DNA from: Histomonas meleagridis
Taxonomy: Eukaryota; Parabasalia; Tritrichomonadida; Dientamoebidae
NCBI GenBank assembly: GCA_020186115.1
Contig: WSYJ01000017.1
Span: forward strand, 124,001 to 188,000
Length of the DNA: 64,000 nt
Reading direction: 5' to 3'
Made by a program: the position numbers and the translations under genes. Shown piece after piece: positions 10,653-19,466 of the stretch. The notes below the pieces were generated by a model that was not told where the DNA came from, searched no databases, and saw nothing but the letters and a program-made list of their open reading frames with translations. The first letter of the stretch is position 1, and each line of letters opens with the position of its first letter.

Positions 10653-10664
10653 ATAAACGGTTTT
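10653..10664 (-). promoter_or_regulatory. ACCGTTTAT promoter element of DAW1
   Basis: In gene orientation this is AAAACCGTTTAT, about 50 nt upstream of the DAW1 ATG. The core is the same as at 27590 and 47287. A second AACGTTTAT lies nearer the start. Confidence 0.42.
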
Positions 10665-10888
10665 CAAGATGTGTGATGTGAAATTACCCCGAACGAAGAC
10701 ATATTGTGAGGTGAAACTAGAATAAATATATCTTGATAGATGAAATTATCATTTTAATATACATTTGAATTGATTTAATATATTTTGTATTATATCTAAT
10801 AATATAATATATATTATGATATTATTTATGGAAATTTGGATAAGTCAATTTGATGTAAAATGAAGTGAACTGAAAAATATGTAGAGTA

Positions 10889-11434
10889 TTGAAATATTTG
10901 TTTTTTGGAGCACCGAAGAAATTGTTTCTGGAATTAATTGCTCTGGTTATTTTTTGGTTATTCAACTCAATTTGTCTTCTATACTATTCTATTTCTTTCT
11001 TTGAAGCAAAAATGAAATTTTTTATCAAATTTACAAAAATAATAATATTAATTTCGTTGATTTTTTCATTATTAATACCATTTTCAAGCTTTCCATTTCG
11101 CCTTTTTCTTTTAGTATTTGTTACAAATTTGTTATGGCTTTACTTTTTAAATCATAAATTCCCTCCAAAAACATTAACTCAATTAAATTTTCTATTTCCA
11201 TTAATTCTTTCATTGCTTTCTCACGTTGAATTTGTTCGTGCATTTTTAAAACAAAATCAAGTAAACTTTTTTCTGGTATTTTCATACCTAATGATTTTTG
11301 TTTGGTGGGTTCCATTATTTACAGTGCTTTCAATATCTGCACATGAAGAAACAGACGATCACATTCGTATCTTTTCAAAATCAATTTGGATTCAAACTCT
11401 CAGCTCATTATTTTCACCCAAAACAAATTCATGA
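10889..11434 (+). CDS. TEX261/SVP26 family ER-Golgi membrane protein
   Basis: 181 codons of highly hydrophobic sequence with about four TM segments. Diagnostic stretches are LYYSISFFEAKMKFF after TM1, the middle FSSFPFRLFLLVFVTNLLWL, and the late WVPLFTVLSISAHEE. These align with the TEX261/Svp26 pattern of LYYLAE..E, then a run of 'FPT..IGVGLFTNLVYF', then 'WIIPFAFFVSLSAGE'. Svp26 is a COPII export adaptor for some Golgi glycosyltransferases. The frame opens after a TGA at 10871-10873 and its first possible initiator is a TTG at 10889; the first ATG is codon 42 (11012). Homology extends upstream of that ATG through TM1, so either the start was mutated, a short 5' exon is missed, or there is a sequence error. 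Confidence 0.72.
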   Translation: MKYLFFGAPKKLFLELIALVIFWLFNSICLLYYSISFFEAKMKFFIKFTKIIILISLIFSLLIPFSSFPFRLFLLVFVTNLLWLYFLNHKFPPKTLTQLNFLFPLILSLLSHVEFVRAFLKQNQVNFFLVFSYLMIFVWWVPLFTVLSISAHEETDDHIRIFSKSIWIQTLSSLFSPKTNS

Positions 11435-12046
11435 ATCCTTTAAAGGTACTTTGTTATGCATTATTCATGTTTTTTCTTTTTTTCTTCAAAACAAAGAAAA
11501 AAAGTAATTATTTGAAAATTTAATTTTTTCAAATATATTCATGTGAACCCAAAAACCCGTGTGCGAGCTAGAATGTAATAGCCATTGCGTTATTAGTATC
11601 GATATTTTAAGTTTAAATTATTAAAATTTGAAAACATACACGATGCACAGTGCTGACCTTTAGTCTAAGTTACAGAGCTGAGTGAAATGAAATTAGAAAA
11701 TAGACTTTAAGGATAAAATGATACACTAACGACTTGGTTCAGCCCAAAACAAGTTATGTGTTCTATCCAAAAATTCATAAACACAGATTGAAAAATTGTC
11801 AACAAAGCTACAAAAGATATTACTTTAGTATCTTTTGGAATTAATATATAAATTTTATTCAGTACTGAATAATCAATTTATTTTCTCAAATAAAACAGCA
11901 AACTCCGAAATTTAATAAGTAAATCTTAACCATGTTTACTATCTGCTTTTTGATATTTTTCATTATATCAAAGGAATTTTTTTATTTTTGTTTTACGTTT
12001 TATGTAATTCGTATTTGTGTCAAAAAAAAAATTTAAATTTAAATGT
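11435..12046. other. Intergenic region between convergent genes
   Basis: No gene is supported. It contains A/T homopolymers and short chance ORFs. It separates the ends of the TEX261-like gene and the uS3 gene. Confidence 0.4.
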
Positions 12047-12697
12047 TTAATCTTTGGCTTCGTGTACTTTGATGACATCTGGTTGTGGCTCACGTGGACC
12101 AGTGATTCCTTGTGGATCATGTGCCAACATAATGAGAACGCGGATACCAACAACGGCTTGCTTCATTGGGATGTGGCCGACAGCCTTCAATACGTACTTT
12201 TGTGATACATCACCACTCTTAACCATATAACCTTCACGGAATTTCATGGCAGCAGCACGAGCTGACCTCATCTTACCTGAGATAACAACTTCGCAACCAC
12301 GTGCGCCTGCATCCATGACAAAACGGATGATGGAATAAGCAGCACGACGAGCTGGGATACGGTTGACAAGCTTGAAACGAAGGGACTCAAGTTGGTTGAG
12401 GGCAGAAAGACCACGGCGTTGGATACGATCGATGAAGATTTCAAGTTGATCATCCTTGATGTGCCATCTCTTTAAAACCATCATGCGGATTTCTTGGAGA
12501 CGGCGACCATTGTTGTCAACAAAAAGTTTTGTGTTGGAAGCTTTGATTATGATTTCTGTACGGGATGGTGTTGTACGAACTTCGCAACCACCATAACCAT
12601 CGGCGGCTAATTCACGTGTGAACAATTCGTTAAGTTCTGCATAGAAAAGACCTGTTTCGATGATACGGCGTACCTTTGTGCAGCGTTGTGCCTTCAT
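12047..12697 (-). CDS. RPS3: Small ribosomal subunit protein uS3 (RPS3)
   Basis: 216 residues, nearly collinear with eukaryotic uS3. The N-terminal KVRRIIETGLFYAELNEL leads into the type-2 KH domain (about residues 18-90: TRELAADGYGGCEVR, then GRRLQEIRMMV). The C-terminal RNA-binding half has NRIPARRAAYSIIRFVMDAG, CEVVISGKMRSARAAAMKF and GIRVLIMLAHDP. uS3 sits at the mRNA entry channel of the 40S subunit. The C-terminus stops soon after the conserved PQPDVIKVHE, lacking the longer tail of animal uS3. Codon use is GC-richer at third positions than in the neighbours, as expected for high expression. A CACTTTTTG element lies 24 nt upstream. Confidence 0.96.
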   Translation of the reverse strand: MKAQRCTKVRRIIETGLFYAELNELFTRELAADGYGGCEVRTTPSRTEIIIKASNTKLFVDNNGRRLQEIRMMVLKRWHIKDDQLEIFIDRIQRRGLSALNQLESLRFKLVNRIPARRAAYSIIRFVMDAGARGCEVVISGKMRSARAAAMKFREGYMVKSGDVSQKYVLKAVGHIPMKQAVVGIRVLIMLAHDPQGITGPREPQPDVIKVHEAKD

Positions 12698-12720
12698 TGC
12701 AAAAGGAAGACCACAGACGT

Positions 12721-12729
12721 CACTTTTTG
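12721..12729 (-). promoter_or_regulatory. CAAAAAGTG promoter element of RPS3
   Basis: In gene orientation this is CAAAAAGTG, 24 nt upstream of the uS3 ATG, followed by GACGTC. It is the same nonamer (either orientation) as near the starts of PRP39, DOCK, DUF3447 locus B and the 49.4 kb gene pair. Confidence 0.42.
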
Positions 12730-12930
12730 ATATTCGGGACGCCCCATATCAGCGAACGTTAAACAAAAAGTTAAATTTCCATTTTTCTCTTTTAAAAAGA
12801 TGATCTTCTAAACAAAATAAAATTAAAATTTAACAGCTAAGCTTGAAAAACAAAGTAAAATAAGATCAAAAATACAATTTATAAATATGAAAAGATAGTA
12901 AATATATGGTTAAATTTCTTCGCATATCTG

Positions 12931-15375
12931 TTATATTGTCTGTGATTTAGTGTCATCAGCAGTATTATCATATTTTATCAAGTTTAACATTTGTTCAACT
13001 GTTGGTTCATTTTCCCAATATTTCAAACTTCCTTCATCAACCTCAGACGCAATAGAATTGTTTGCTAAATGCTCAGAAACTATACTGTTCATTTCTTCAA
13101 TGTTTGGCTGGACTAATTGACTTGGAAATAATTCACGTATTTCGATGTTTTTTAGCTCTGTATTCTTTGCAGCTAAAACGAATGCGTTCATTATAATCCA
13201 TCCAATCTCACATTGGAAGTGTGAGATCGGCTGTATTATCCAGATAAGAAGAATAAATAATGCAAGCATTGGAGAAAACTCACCATCATGTTGTTGTAAC
13301 ATGAAATTCCAAGTTTTATCCATCATGTCATAGTAAACTTTGAAGTTATTAGATTCTAATGGTTGTCGAATGAAAACATCAAAACCATATGATCCTAAAA
13401 AATGAAGAGTTATAGTTGGGCAAGGAAGGTCTCTTCCTGAGTTTGTTTTCCACGTTCCAAAATATGTAATATCATCTTGTTGTGCCTCAGCAAAAATCTT
13501 ATCGAATGTGTCAATTTTTGGGTCATCAGAATTCAGTACTTTACGCAAACGGTCGATTGAAGTTTTGTATACGTTACTGAAAAGTGGCATTTTTCGTACA
13601 CTTTTTTGTATGTAATATGTTGGAGCAAGTTTTTCATGTACAACTTTATCATAAATCCATTGGATATTATTTCTTATATCACTTAGTTGCATTATAGCTT
13701 GGATAATAGTGATTATTGAGTTCCATGAGAGATTTGAACTTGAAAAGTTACTTTTCTTTAGATGAAAAGCTATAGATAAAACACAAAATCCTAAACAACG
13801 AATATAATGTTTGTTTCCGGTCTTTTCAAAAACGCACCTGGAACCTAATCTATCTGCATCCAAAATTAATTTCTTTTCAACATTTGTTAATTCGATTTTT
13901 TCGAAATAAAAATCTTTATAATCTTTTTCAACATCATTCTTAAAATTGTCTTCATTTCGGATAGCATTTATATAGGGTTGCTTTGCCATTTCGATTAAGT
14001 GCAACATGAAATGATAATCACTTTTTGAAGATTGTAAAACGGATTTATTCAAATTTCCAATGAATTTTTTAAACGGTCCGTTTACGACCAAACCGTCATA
14101 TTCGTTTTGACATAAATTGACTACTTTATTTTCTACGTTTGATGTGTCACTGAGTTTTTTCATCAGATTTAAACCTTTATATTCATTGTCACATTGGAAT
14201 AATAACAAAGCATATAATCGTAATATATCAGCATCCTTAGAATTTAGTTCAAATGCCTTTTGACAATATTTTAATGAAATATCTAATTGACCAATATCAT
14301 AAAAGAAGTCAATCGCAAAACGCAAATAGACATGTGATTGATCTGAATTTAATGCGTTTCTAATATTTGCTTCTGCAAGATCATATTGATTACAATCCCT
14401 TGAAACTAAATATGAACAATAATAAAAGCGATGGTCTTTAACTTCATTTTCGATCACTTTGAGCATTTTTATCGATTGTGCTATGTCACCAATTGCATAA
14501 TATGATTCGGCCATCATCAAATAAATTTTGGTTGTGCGATAAAATTCAGGGATTTGAACAAAGTCTTCAAGTGCAAGTGAATAAAGTTTTCGAATAATTT
14601 GAAGTTTCGCTCGTTCAATGCGTGATTCATAATCAGTTGGTACTTTGGAAATGACAATTGAATAATCAGAAATGGCTGTGGAATAATAACCTAATGCAGT
14701 GTAAGCAATAGCTCGGAATTTGCTACAGGTCAAAATATCAACTTTGGAATTTATGACCATTGTTAAATCACTAATTGATTTACGAAATTGTCCGGATAAA
14801 CAGAGCGCAATTCCTCGACCTCGAAATGCTTGGATATTGTTAGGTTCGAGTTTGATGATATCATTGAAATGATCAATTGATTCTTGAATAGAATTATTGA
14901 ATAGTTCATAAAAGGCTGACTGAATGTCACTATCAGTAAAGTTGCGTTTGGGATTGAACCGTTGTATAAAATCAATTAAATTAATAATATCAAATCGAAG
15001 ACCATATAAATGAGTTCGAAGATTGTGATCTAAAATCAGATATTGCATAAAAGCATGATTTGAAATAGGGTAACTACAAAGTAAACCTTTTTGCCAAGAT
15101 AAAATTGCTGAATCATCATCTTGATTCCATAGATATGCAATGCCTTGAATAAAATATGGTATTGATGACTTTGGATCAATAGAGATAGCACACTGACAGT
15201 CTGAAATTGCAGAGTTTATGAGTTCAATATTGAGTTTATGTAATGCACGAATAATATATAAATCAAATTCTTTTTTGCTTTTTTCATTTTCTTGAAGATT
15301 TTTAGAAATGTCATCTATTTTAAGTGAAACATTTGTCTTCTGAAATAAGTCTTTGATTGTTTCGAAATCAATCAT
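12931..15375 (-). CDS. TPR protein with C-terminal TTC13-like domain
   Basis: 814 residues from MIDFETIKDLF. An upstream extension in the same frame would run into the neighbouring divergent gene and is rejected. Residues about 40-440 are tetratricopeptide repeats (AISDCQCAISIDPKSSIPYF, IQAFRGRGIALCLSGQ, FRAIAYTALGYYSTAISDYS, QLDISLKYCQKAFELNSKD). The C-terminal part (about 600-760) has FGTWKTNSGRDLPCPTITL, GSYGFDVFIRQPLE, then Trp-rich helices and ILLIWIIQPISH. This recalls the conserved C-terminal region of TTC13, where a 'TW...LEGTRITL' stretch is followed by 'FAIRTP'. TTC13 is poorly characterised, so no function is assigned. The start lies 75 nt from the oppositely directed prenyltransferase gene. 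Confidence 0.62.
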   Translation of the reverse strand: MIDFETIKDLFQKTNVSLKIDDISKNLQENEKSKKEFDLYIIRALHKLNIELINSAISDCQCAISIDPKSSIPYFIQGIAYLWNQDDDSAILSWQKGLLCSYPISNHAFMQYLILDHNLRTHLYGLRFDIINLIDFIQRFNPKRNFTDSDIQSAFYELFNNSIQESIDHFNDIIKLEPNNIQAFRGRGIALCLSGQFRKSISDLTMVINSKVDILTCSKFRAIAYTALGYYSTAISDYSIVISKVPTDYESRIERAKLQIIRKLYSLALEDFVQIPEFYRTTKIYLMMAESYYAIGDIAQSIKMLKVIENEVKDHRFYYCSYLVSRDCNQYDLAEANIRNALNSDQSHVYLRFAIDFFYDIGQLDISLKYCQKAFELNSKDADILRLYALLLFQCDNEYKGLNLMKKLSDTSNVENKVVNLCQNEYDGLVVNGPFKKFIGNLNKSVLQSSKSDYHFMLHLIEMAKQPYINAIRNEDNFKNDVEKDYKDFYFEKIELTNVEKKLILDADRLGSRCVFEKTGNKHYIRCLGFCVLSIAFHLKKSNFSSSNLSWNSIITIIQAIMQLSDIRNNIQWIYDKVVHEKLAPTYYIQKSVRKMPLFSNVYKTSIDRLRKVLNSDDPKIDTFDKIFAEAQQDDITYFGTWKTNSGRDLPCPTITLHFLGSYGFDVFIRQPLESNNFKVYYDMMDKTWNFMLQQHDGEFSPMLALFILLIWIIQPISHFQCEIGWIIMNAFVLAAKNTELKNIEIRELFPSQLVQPNIEEMNSIVSEHLANNSIASEVDEGSLKYWENEPTVEQMLNLIKYDNTADDTKSQTI

Positions 15376-15450
15376 CGACTTGGTGTAGGATGGGATACCC
15401 CAAAAGTAACTTTTTCTATTGCAAACCACTTTAACATTTAAATATAAAAA
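15376..15450. promoter_or_regulatory. Bidirectional 75-bp promoter
   Basis: Only 75 bases separate the ATGs of the TTC13-like gene (minus) and FNTA (plus), so both core promoters must lie here. It contains AAGTAACTTTTTC, a near match to the CACTTTTTG-type element, and CCACTTTAACATTT closer to FNTA. The compactness argues against distal regulatory sequences. Confidence 0.5.
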
Positions 15451-16308
15451 ATGATTGATGAAGACGAAATTGGCGTAATCCCTCATCCACAAAAGGAAGG
15501 AGACCCATTTGAAATACATTTCTCTGAATTTTATGGAACAAAAATGGGTCAATTTAGATATATTCTCAATTCAAATGAGATTTCTGAAAGAGCATTTGAC
15601 TTGGTTACTTTCATCAATAAAAAGGTACCTCCAAATCAGGTTGCTTGGTATTACCGAGAAAAATTATTATTGGAATTAAAAAAAGATTTAATTGAAGAAG
15701 AAGCTTTCTTAGAAAATGAACTTACCACTAGGTTCCCCAAATATTTCCAATATTGGACACACAAAAAGTGGTTAACAAGACAACTAAATGGTGAATATGA
15801 TGAAACTGATTTCTTTAAAAATGTTATCAAAGTAGATGAAAAAAATTTCCATGCATGGAGTTTCTTCGTTTGGTATGCTAGGGAGTACAATAAAGGACGT
15901 TGGTTATACAATATGACAACTCCTTTGATACAGCACGATCCAAAAAACAACAGTGCTTGGAGTGCGAGGTTTCAAGCTCTCAAGTTAGGACAAATTTCTG
16001 TTCAAGAAGATATAGATTTTACACTTGGATATTTCCAACTCATTTCTGATAGTGAATCAACAGCAAACTACATCCGTGGTTTATTAGGTTTGGATATGTC
16101 AATTGAAAATGATGTTCGCGATGCGATTAATTTTGTTTTGAAGCTTAATTCAAACAACAAAGTTGCGCTGTCACTTTTAATGTACGTTGAAAAATTGAAA
16201 GGAAACGTCGAACGATACGATGAGCTTGCGGATAAAATGGCTTCAATAGACACAGTGAGATCTCATTTTTGGAAACTGATGAAATCAGACTCAAAGAGGT
16301 TTGATTGA
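15451..16308 (+). CDS. FNTA: Protein farnesyltransferase/geranylgeranyltransferase I subunit alpha
   Basis: 285 residues with the PPTA repeats of the prenyltransferase alpha subunit. These are NQVAWYYREKLLLEL, YFQYWTHKKWLTRQL, KNFHAWSFFVWYARE, NNSAWSARFQALKLG and SENDVRDAINFVLKLNSNN. The spaced Trp/His/Arg residues are typical of the helical hairpins that wrap the catalytic beta subunit. The N-terminus carries YRYILNSNEISERAFDL, the usual first segment. The heterodimer attaches farnesyl or geranylgeranyl to CaaX cysteines in the cytosol. A Ras-like GTPase ending CFIQ at 46415-46969 is a plausible substrate (inference). It is slightly shorter than the human protein (379), lacking the Pro-rich N-terminal extension. 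Confidence 0.88.
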   Translation: MIDEDEIGVIPHPQKEGDPFEIHFSEFYGTKMGQFRYILNSNEISERAFDLVTFINKKVPPNQVAWYYREKLLLELKKDLIEEEAFLENELTTRFPKYFQYWTHKKWLTRQLNGEYDETDFFKNVIKVDEKNFHAWSFFVWYAREYNKGRWLYNMTTPLIQHDPKNNSAWSARFQALKLGQISVQEDIDFTLGYFQLISDSESTANYIRGLLGLDMSIENDVRDAINFVLKLNSNNKVALSLLMYVEKLKGNVERYDELADKMASIDTVRSHFWKLMKSDSKRFD

Positions 16309-16526
16309 AATGTATCTGGTAAACATTTTTCATTAATTTGTATATTGAATCTTCAAAAAAAAATTTAAGCGTTTCATTATTTGAACAACAAGAATCCAAT
16401 TTTAACCCAAAAAAGTTTATTTATGATCATTTATTGTTTGCTGTTTTAGCGATGAAAAGCAGAATAGTTTTTATGCATTTAAAAATTATGGGCTCAAACT
16501 GACATTTTAAACCATTTTTTTCCACC

Positions 16527-17330
16527 ATGGTGGAAAGCCATGTTCTAAGAATTATTTTTCTCTTTTGCGGATTCTTGACTATTTTTGCCGGTGTCACTTG
16601 TTGGGTGATTGGTGTACTTAATCCAACATATTTTCAATCATATGCTTTAATTTCAATTCCAATTTTTCCAACCACAGATGATGCTTTCTCATATTATATA
16701 GGTATAAACACATCCCTTTCTCAAATTGTTCACCCACTTGAATCCCTTACTGATCTAATAATTCCGTTTAAATTATTTAATTATTCATCACAATTTTCTG
16801 CTCAGTCATCCAATATTCACATCCTTCATAATTTTTGGGGATACAATTTTAATGTTACTATTCAAGAAGAAGGTGAAACCAAACTAATCTTTGGGGAAGA
16901 ACATAATATAAACATAGGAGATTCTGATTCGCCACTTCACCCAACATTTGATCCAATTGATCTTCCACAAAGTCTTAGAGAGTATGGTGATTTTCGTGTT
17001 TATTGTCCATACTCAACATTAGTCACCAGTGAAATTGATCCGTATTGTAAAAGAGAATATGGTTCATTCTTCTCATTGAAGGAACCTCTCGAAGATGTTG
17101 TAATTGGGAGTATGAGCTTTCCAAATATTAATGCAGAAAGAAAAATTATTTTTCATGATCTTAAAGTCCTTCCAAACGATTTTGTGAGTGTGCCGCAAAT
17201 GTTCGTAGGTGTTTGGGTCGAAAGTTTCTTTAGACGTTTAATATTTGCTGGATATATTTTAACGTGCATTGGGATTTTAGTTGTTATGATAACTGTAGCC
17301 GTGTTTTTTGCGTGTTTTGTTACTCCATAA
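16527..17330 (+). CDS. Two-TM membrane protein, unknown function
   Basis: 267 residues, not recognised. An N-terminal hydrophobic helix (about 8-31, IIFLFCGFLTIFAGVTCWVI) and a C-terminal one (about 236-263, FAGYILTCIGILVVMITVAV) flank a lumenal or extracellular middle of about 200 residues with several N-glycosylation sequons and two cysteines near CPYSTLV...DPYCKRE. The ends are short, so both probably face the cytosol. The topology recalls TMEM43-like or CDC50-like two-TM loop proteins, but no signature residues confirm either. The start ATG (16527) lies within a CCACCATGG context. Confidence 0.55.
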   Translation: MVESHVLRIIFLFCGFLTIFAGVTCWVIGVLNPTYFQSYALISIPIFPTTDDAFSYYIGINTSLSQIVHPLESLTDLIIPFKLFNYSSQFSAQSSNIHILHNFWGYNFNVTIQEEGETKLIFGEEHNINIGDSDSPLHPTFDPIDLPQSLREYGDFRVYCPYSTLVTSEIDPYCKREYGSFFSLKEPLEDVVIGSMSFPNINAERKIIFHDLKVLPNDFVSVPQMFVGVWVESFFRRLIFAGYILTCIGILVVMITVAVFFACFVTP

Positions 17331-17407
17331 AACTGTTTTGTATTTTATTTTAATTTCTGTATGTTTTTAATTTGGTCCGTTAAAAATAATTTTAAACGTT
17401 TTTTTTA

Positions 17408-18625
17408 ATGGATTTTTCTTTTTCACATCATAAATTCATTGAAGATCAAATTGCATACATCTTGAAACCTCGGTTTGATGAATATATTCCTAAAGTAGAT
17501 ATTAATTCAAATGATATTATATCAAATGGTATTATTTTAGAAATAATCGAAGAATTAATCAATGATTATCCTAAAGGAAATGAACAACTGACAGCAATTC
17601 AACTAGCAAACTTTTTAAATTTTATGAAAACATCAATTTCTTCTTATACATTTGATTTTTTTCCAGAACCTTTTTTTGACATTCTTATAAATATTCTTCT
17701 TTCCAAAAACGAACCCTTGCTAATTTATGTAATCCCTATTTTTCATCTTTTATTAGAAAAGGTCCTAACTTTTTCTGATTTTATTATTGATGATATTTTT
17801 CTCAATTGTCTTTTTGAACTATCGAATAATAGAGAATCACAAATCGGTATTCAGTCTTTTAATCTTTTACTTTCTATCTTTTCTTCTAGTTCATCCAACA
17901 TTAATATTTCAGTTCAATATTTTGACGCGTTATTTCAATTTTCTGTTTTTAACGTCTTTTTCATTGAATTCCTCAATAAATTTACAAAAAGTTATTTTGG
18001 TATAACAGAAGAACAAATATCGAAAATAATAAATTTTATTTTCAGTAATATATCAAATGAATTACTAAATGAAAACGAATTTATTTTAAATTCTGTTTTA
18101 GAGATATTTAATTCTTTTATTCACAAAGATTTTTTAAATTTTCCTTTTGTTATTATTGAATTTATTATTTCATTAACAATTTCATTTAATGTTAAAACAA
18201 AAATTTTAGCGCTTAAATTTTTACATAATTTAATCATAAAGAATTTTTGTTTTGAAGAATCACAAATGAATGCAATTGTTAATAATACTTTACAATGTTT
18301 AAGCTCAAAGTTAAATGATGTTTTAACTATTTGTTGGATGATTTTAAATATTTTAATATCAAATTATCCAAATTCATTGCAATTTATTGATAGAAATTTA
18401 ATTTTTATTTCTGCAGAAACATTTAATTCTGATTTTATATATCAAATTAAATTAAATGCAGGAAATGTGTTTTTGAAACTTTTGTTACATTCACAAGATT
18501 TAGACGACAATATTTTGGAAATTGCAAATGAAATATTTATTGATATGAAAGAAAGTGATTCACTTGAAACTGATTTACAACAAGAACTCGAAAACTTTTT
18601 TGCAAAATTAAGTGAATCTCACTGA
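17408..18625 (+). CDS. Helical-solenoid (ARM/HEAT-like) protein
   Basis: 405 residues, entirely predicted helix, with repeating units of about 40 residues (for example PLLIYVIPIFHLLLEKVL, NRESQIGIQSFNLLLSIF, NVKTKILALKFLHNLIIKN). It is like the 5891-7207 protein in texture but without detectable family signatures. A scaffold or transport role is possible. The start is the ATG just after a T-run preceded by TTTAAACGTT. It ends 47 nt before the next short solenoid gene on the same strand; the two could be halves of one ancestral protein, but they are in different frames and each has its own start and stop. Confidence 0.5.
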   Translation: MDFSFSHHKFIEDQIAYILKPRFDEYIPKVDINSNDIISNGIILEIIEELINDYPKGNEQLTAIQLANFLNFMKTSISSYTFDFFPEPFFDILINILLSKNEPLLIYVIPIFHLLLEKVLTFSDFIIDDIFLNCLFELSNNRESQIGIQSFNLLLSIFSSSSSNINISVQYFDALFQFSVFNVFFIEFLNKFTKSYFGITEEQISKIINFIFSNISNELLNENEFILNSVLEIFNSFIHKDFLNFPFVIIEFIISLTISFNVKTKILALKFLHNLIIKNFCFEESQMNAIVNNTLQCLSSKLNDVLTICWMILNILISNYPNSLQFIDRNLIFISAETFNSDFIYQIKLNAGNVFLKLLLHSQDLDDNILEIANEIFIDMKESDSLETDLQQELENFFAKLSESH

Positions 18626-18672
18626 CCAAATATGCATTTAAAAAGTTATTTAGCATCAAAAGTTTTGATGTG

Positions 18673-19353
18673 ATGATTAAAATTTTAATGGATAATCTCA
18701 ATGATGTATATGCTTTAAAGGAAGAGTTGAGAAGAATGGAAAATGAGCTTATAAAACAAAAGGAATCGGATAATATGATCATTGGAGAAATTGGGCAAAT
18801 GAACAAAGAATCAACAATAATTCTTCTAAATGTTATATGGAGTGTGACAAATACTATTGAAACAATTGATAAAGTATATAGTAATCATGAATTTCTTCAG
18901 CTTCTATTTGATTATTTAGAAACTTCAGATGATTCAACATTAATTACACCAATTATTGGAATTCTTATTAATTTGAACTCTATTGATACAATTAGAAATC
19001 AAATCGGATTACAAACTGTACAAATAATAATGAAGAAAGGAATTTTATCAGATCCAAAAACGAATTCATTAATTCTCAAATTGATTTTAAACGCATCTCT
19101 TAACAATAACAATGCTATAAATTTATTGAACAATGGAATTTTAAATTATTTATTAGAAATCACTCAAAACTTCGGTTCATCACTAATTTCACTCATTGCA
19201 AAAATTGCATGGCAACTAAATAAAGTTTGTCATAAGGAAAAAATCACTGATACATATAAAGAACAATTTCACAAATTCATGGAAATGCCAATTGTCCAAA
19301 AGGAAAACAACTTATTTGCGTACAATGTGTTTTGTTCCATATGCCAAAACTGA
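18673..19353 (+). CDS. Short armadillo-like protein
   Basis: About 226 residues; the first in-frame ATG is at 18673, with an alternative at 18688 (MDNLNDVYAL). It begins with a charged helix (LKEELRRMENELIKQKES), then ARM-like helices (STIILLNVIWSVTNTIETI, STLITPIIGILINLNSI, NSLILKLILNASLN, SLISLIAKIAWQLN). The arrangement of a helix followed by three or four repeats resembles the C-terminal half of the trichomonad ARM proteins. It lies 47 nt after the preceding solenoid gene, so its promoter must overlap that gene's 3' end. Function unknown. Confidence 0.5.
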   Translation: MIKILMDNLNDVYALKEELRRMENELIKQKESDNMIIGEIGQMNKESTIILLNVIWSVTNTIETIDKVYSNHEFLQLLFDYLETSDDSTLITPIIGILINLNSIDTIRNQIGLQTVQIIMKKGILSDPKTNSLILKLILNASLNNNNAINLLNNGILNYLLEITQNFGSSLISLIAKIAWQLNKVCHKEKITDTYKEQFHKFMEMPIVQKENNLFAYNVFCSICQN

Positions 19354-19378
19354 AGCACGTTATAAACCGAAAATTTTA

Positions 19379-19445
19379 TTGGAGACCGTTTGCTAAGTTT
19401 CCGTTTACCAAAGCCAAAATTTTGAGTGGTTGAGTTAACCGCTGT
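19379..19445 (+). promoter_or_regulatory. Promoter region of the Pmp-like gene
   Basis: The 113-bp space before the ATG at 19467 holds ACCGTTTGC and TCCGTTTACC within 20 bases of each other, and TTAACCGCTG nearer the start. These are three variants of the CCGTT/AACGG core seen upstream of other genes. Confidence 0.35.
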
Positions 19446-19466
19446 TTTCAAATCCATTTTTACCAA

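Noticed and set aside
15376-15552. N-terminal extension of the TTC13-like protein to 15552
   Set aside because: It would begin within the divergent FNTA coding sequence; the ATG at 15375 gives a clean N-terminus and a compact shared promoter.
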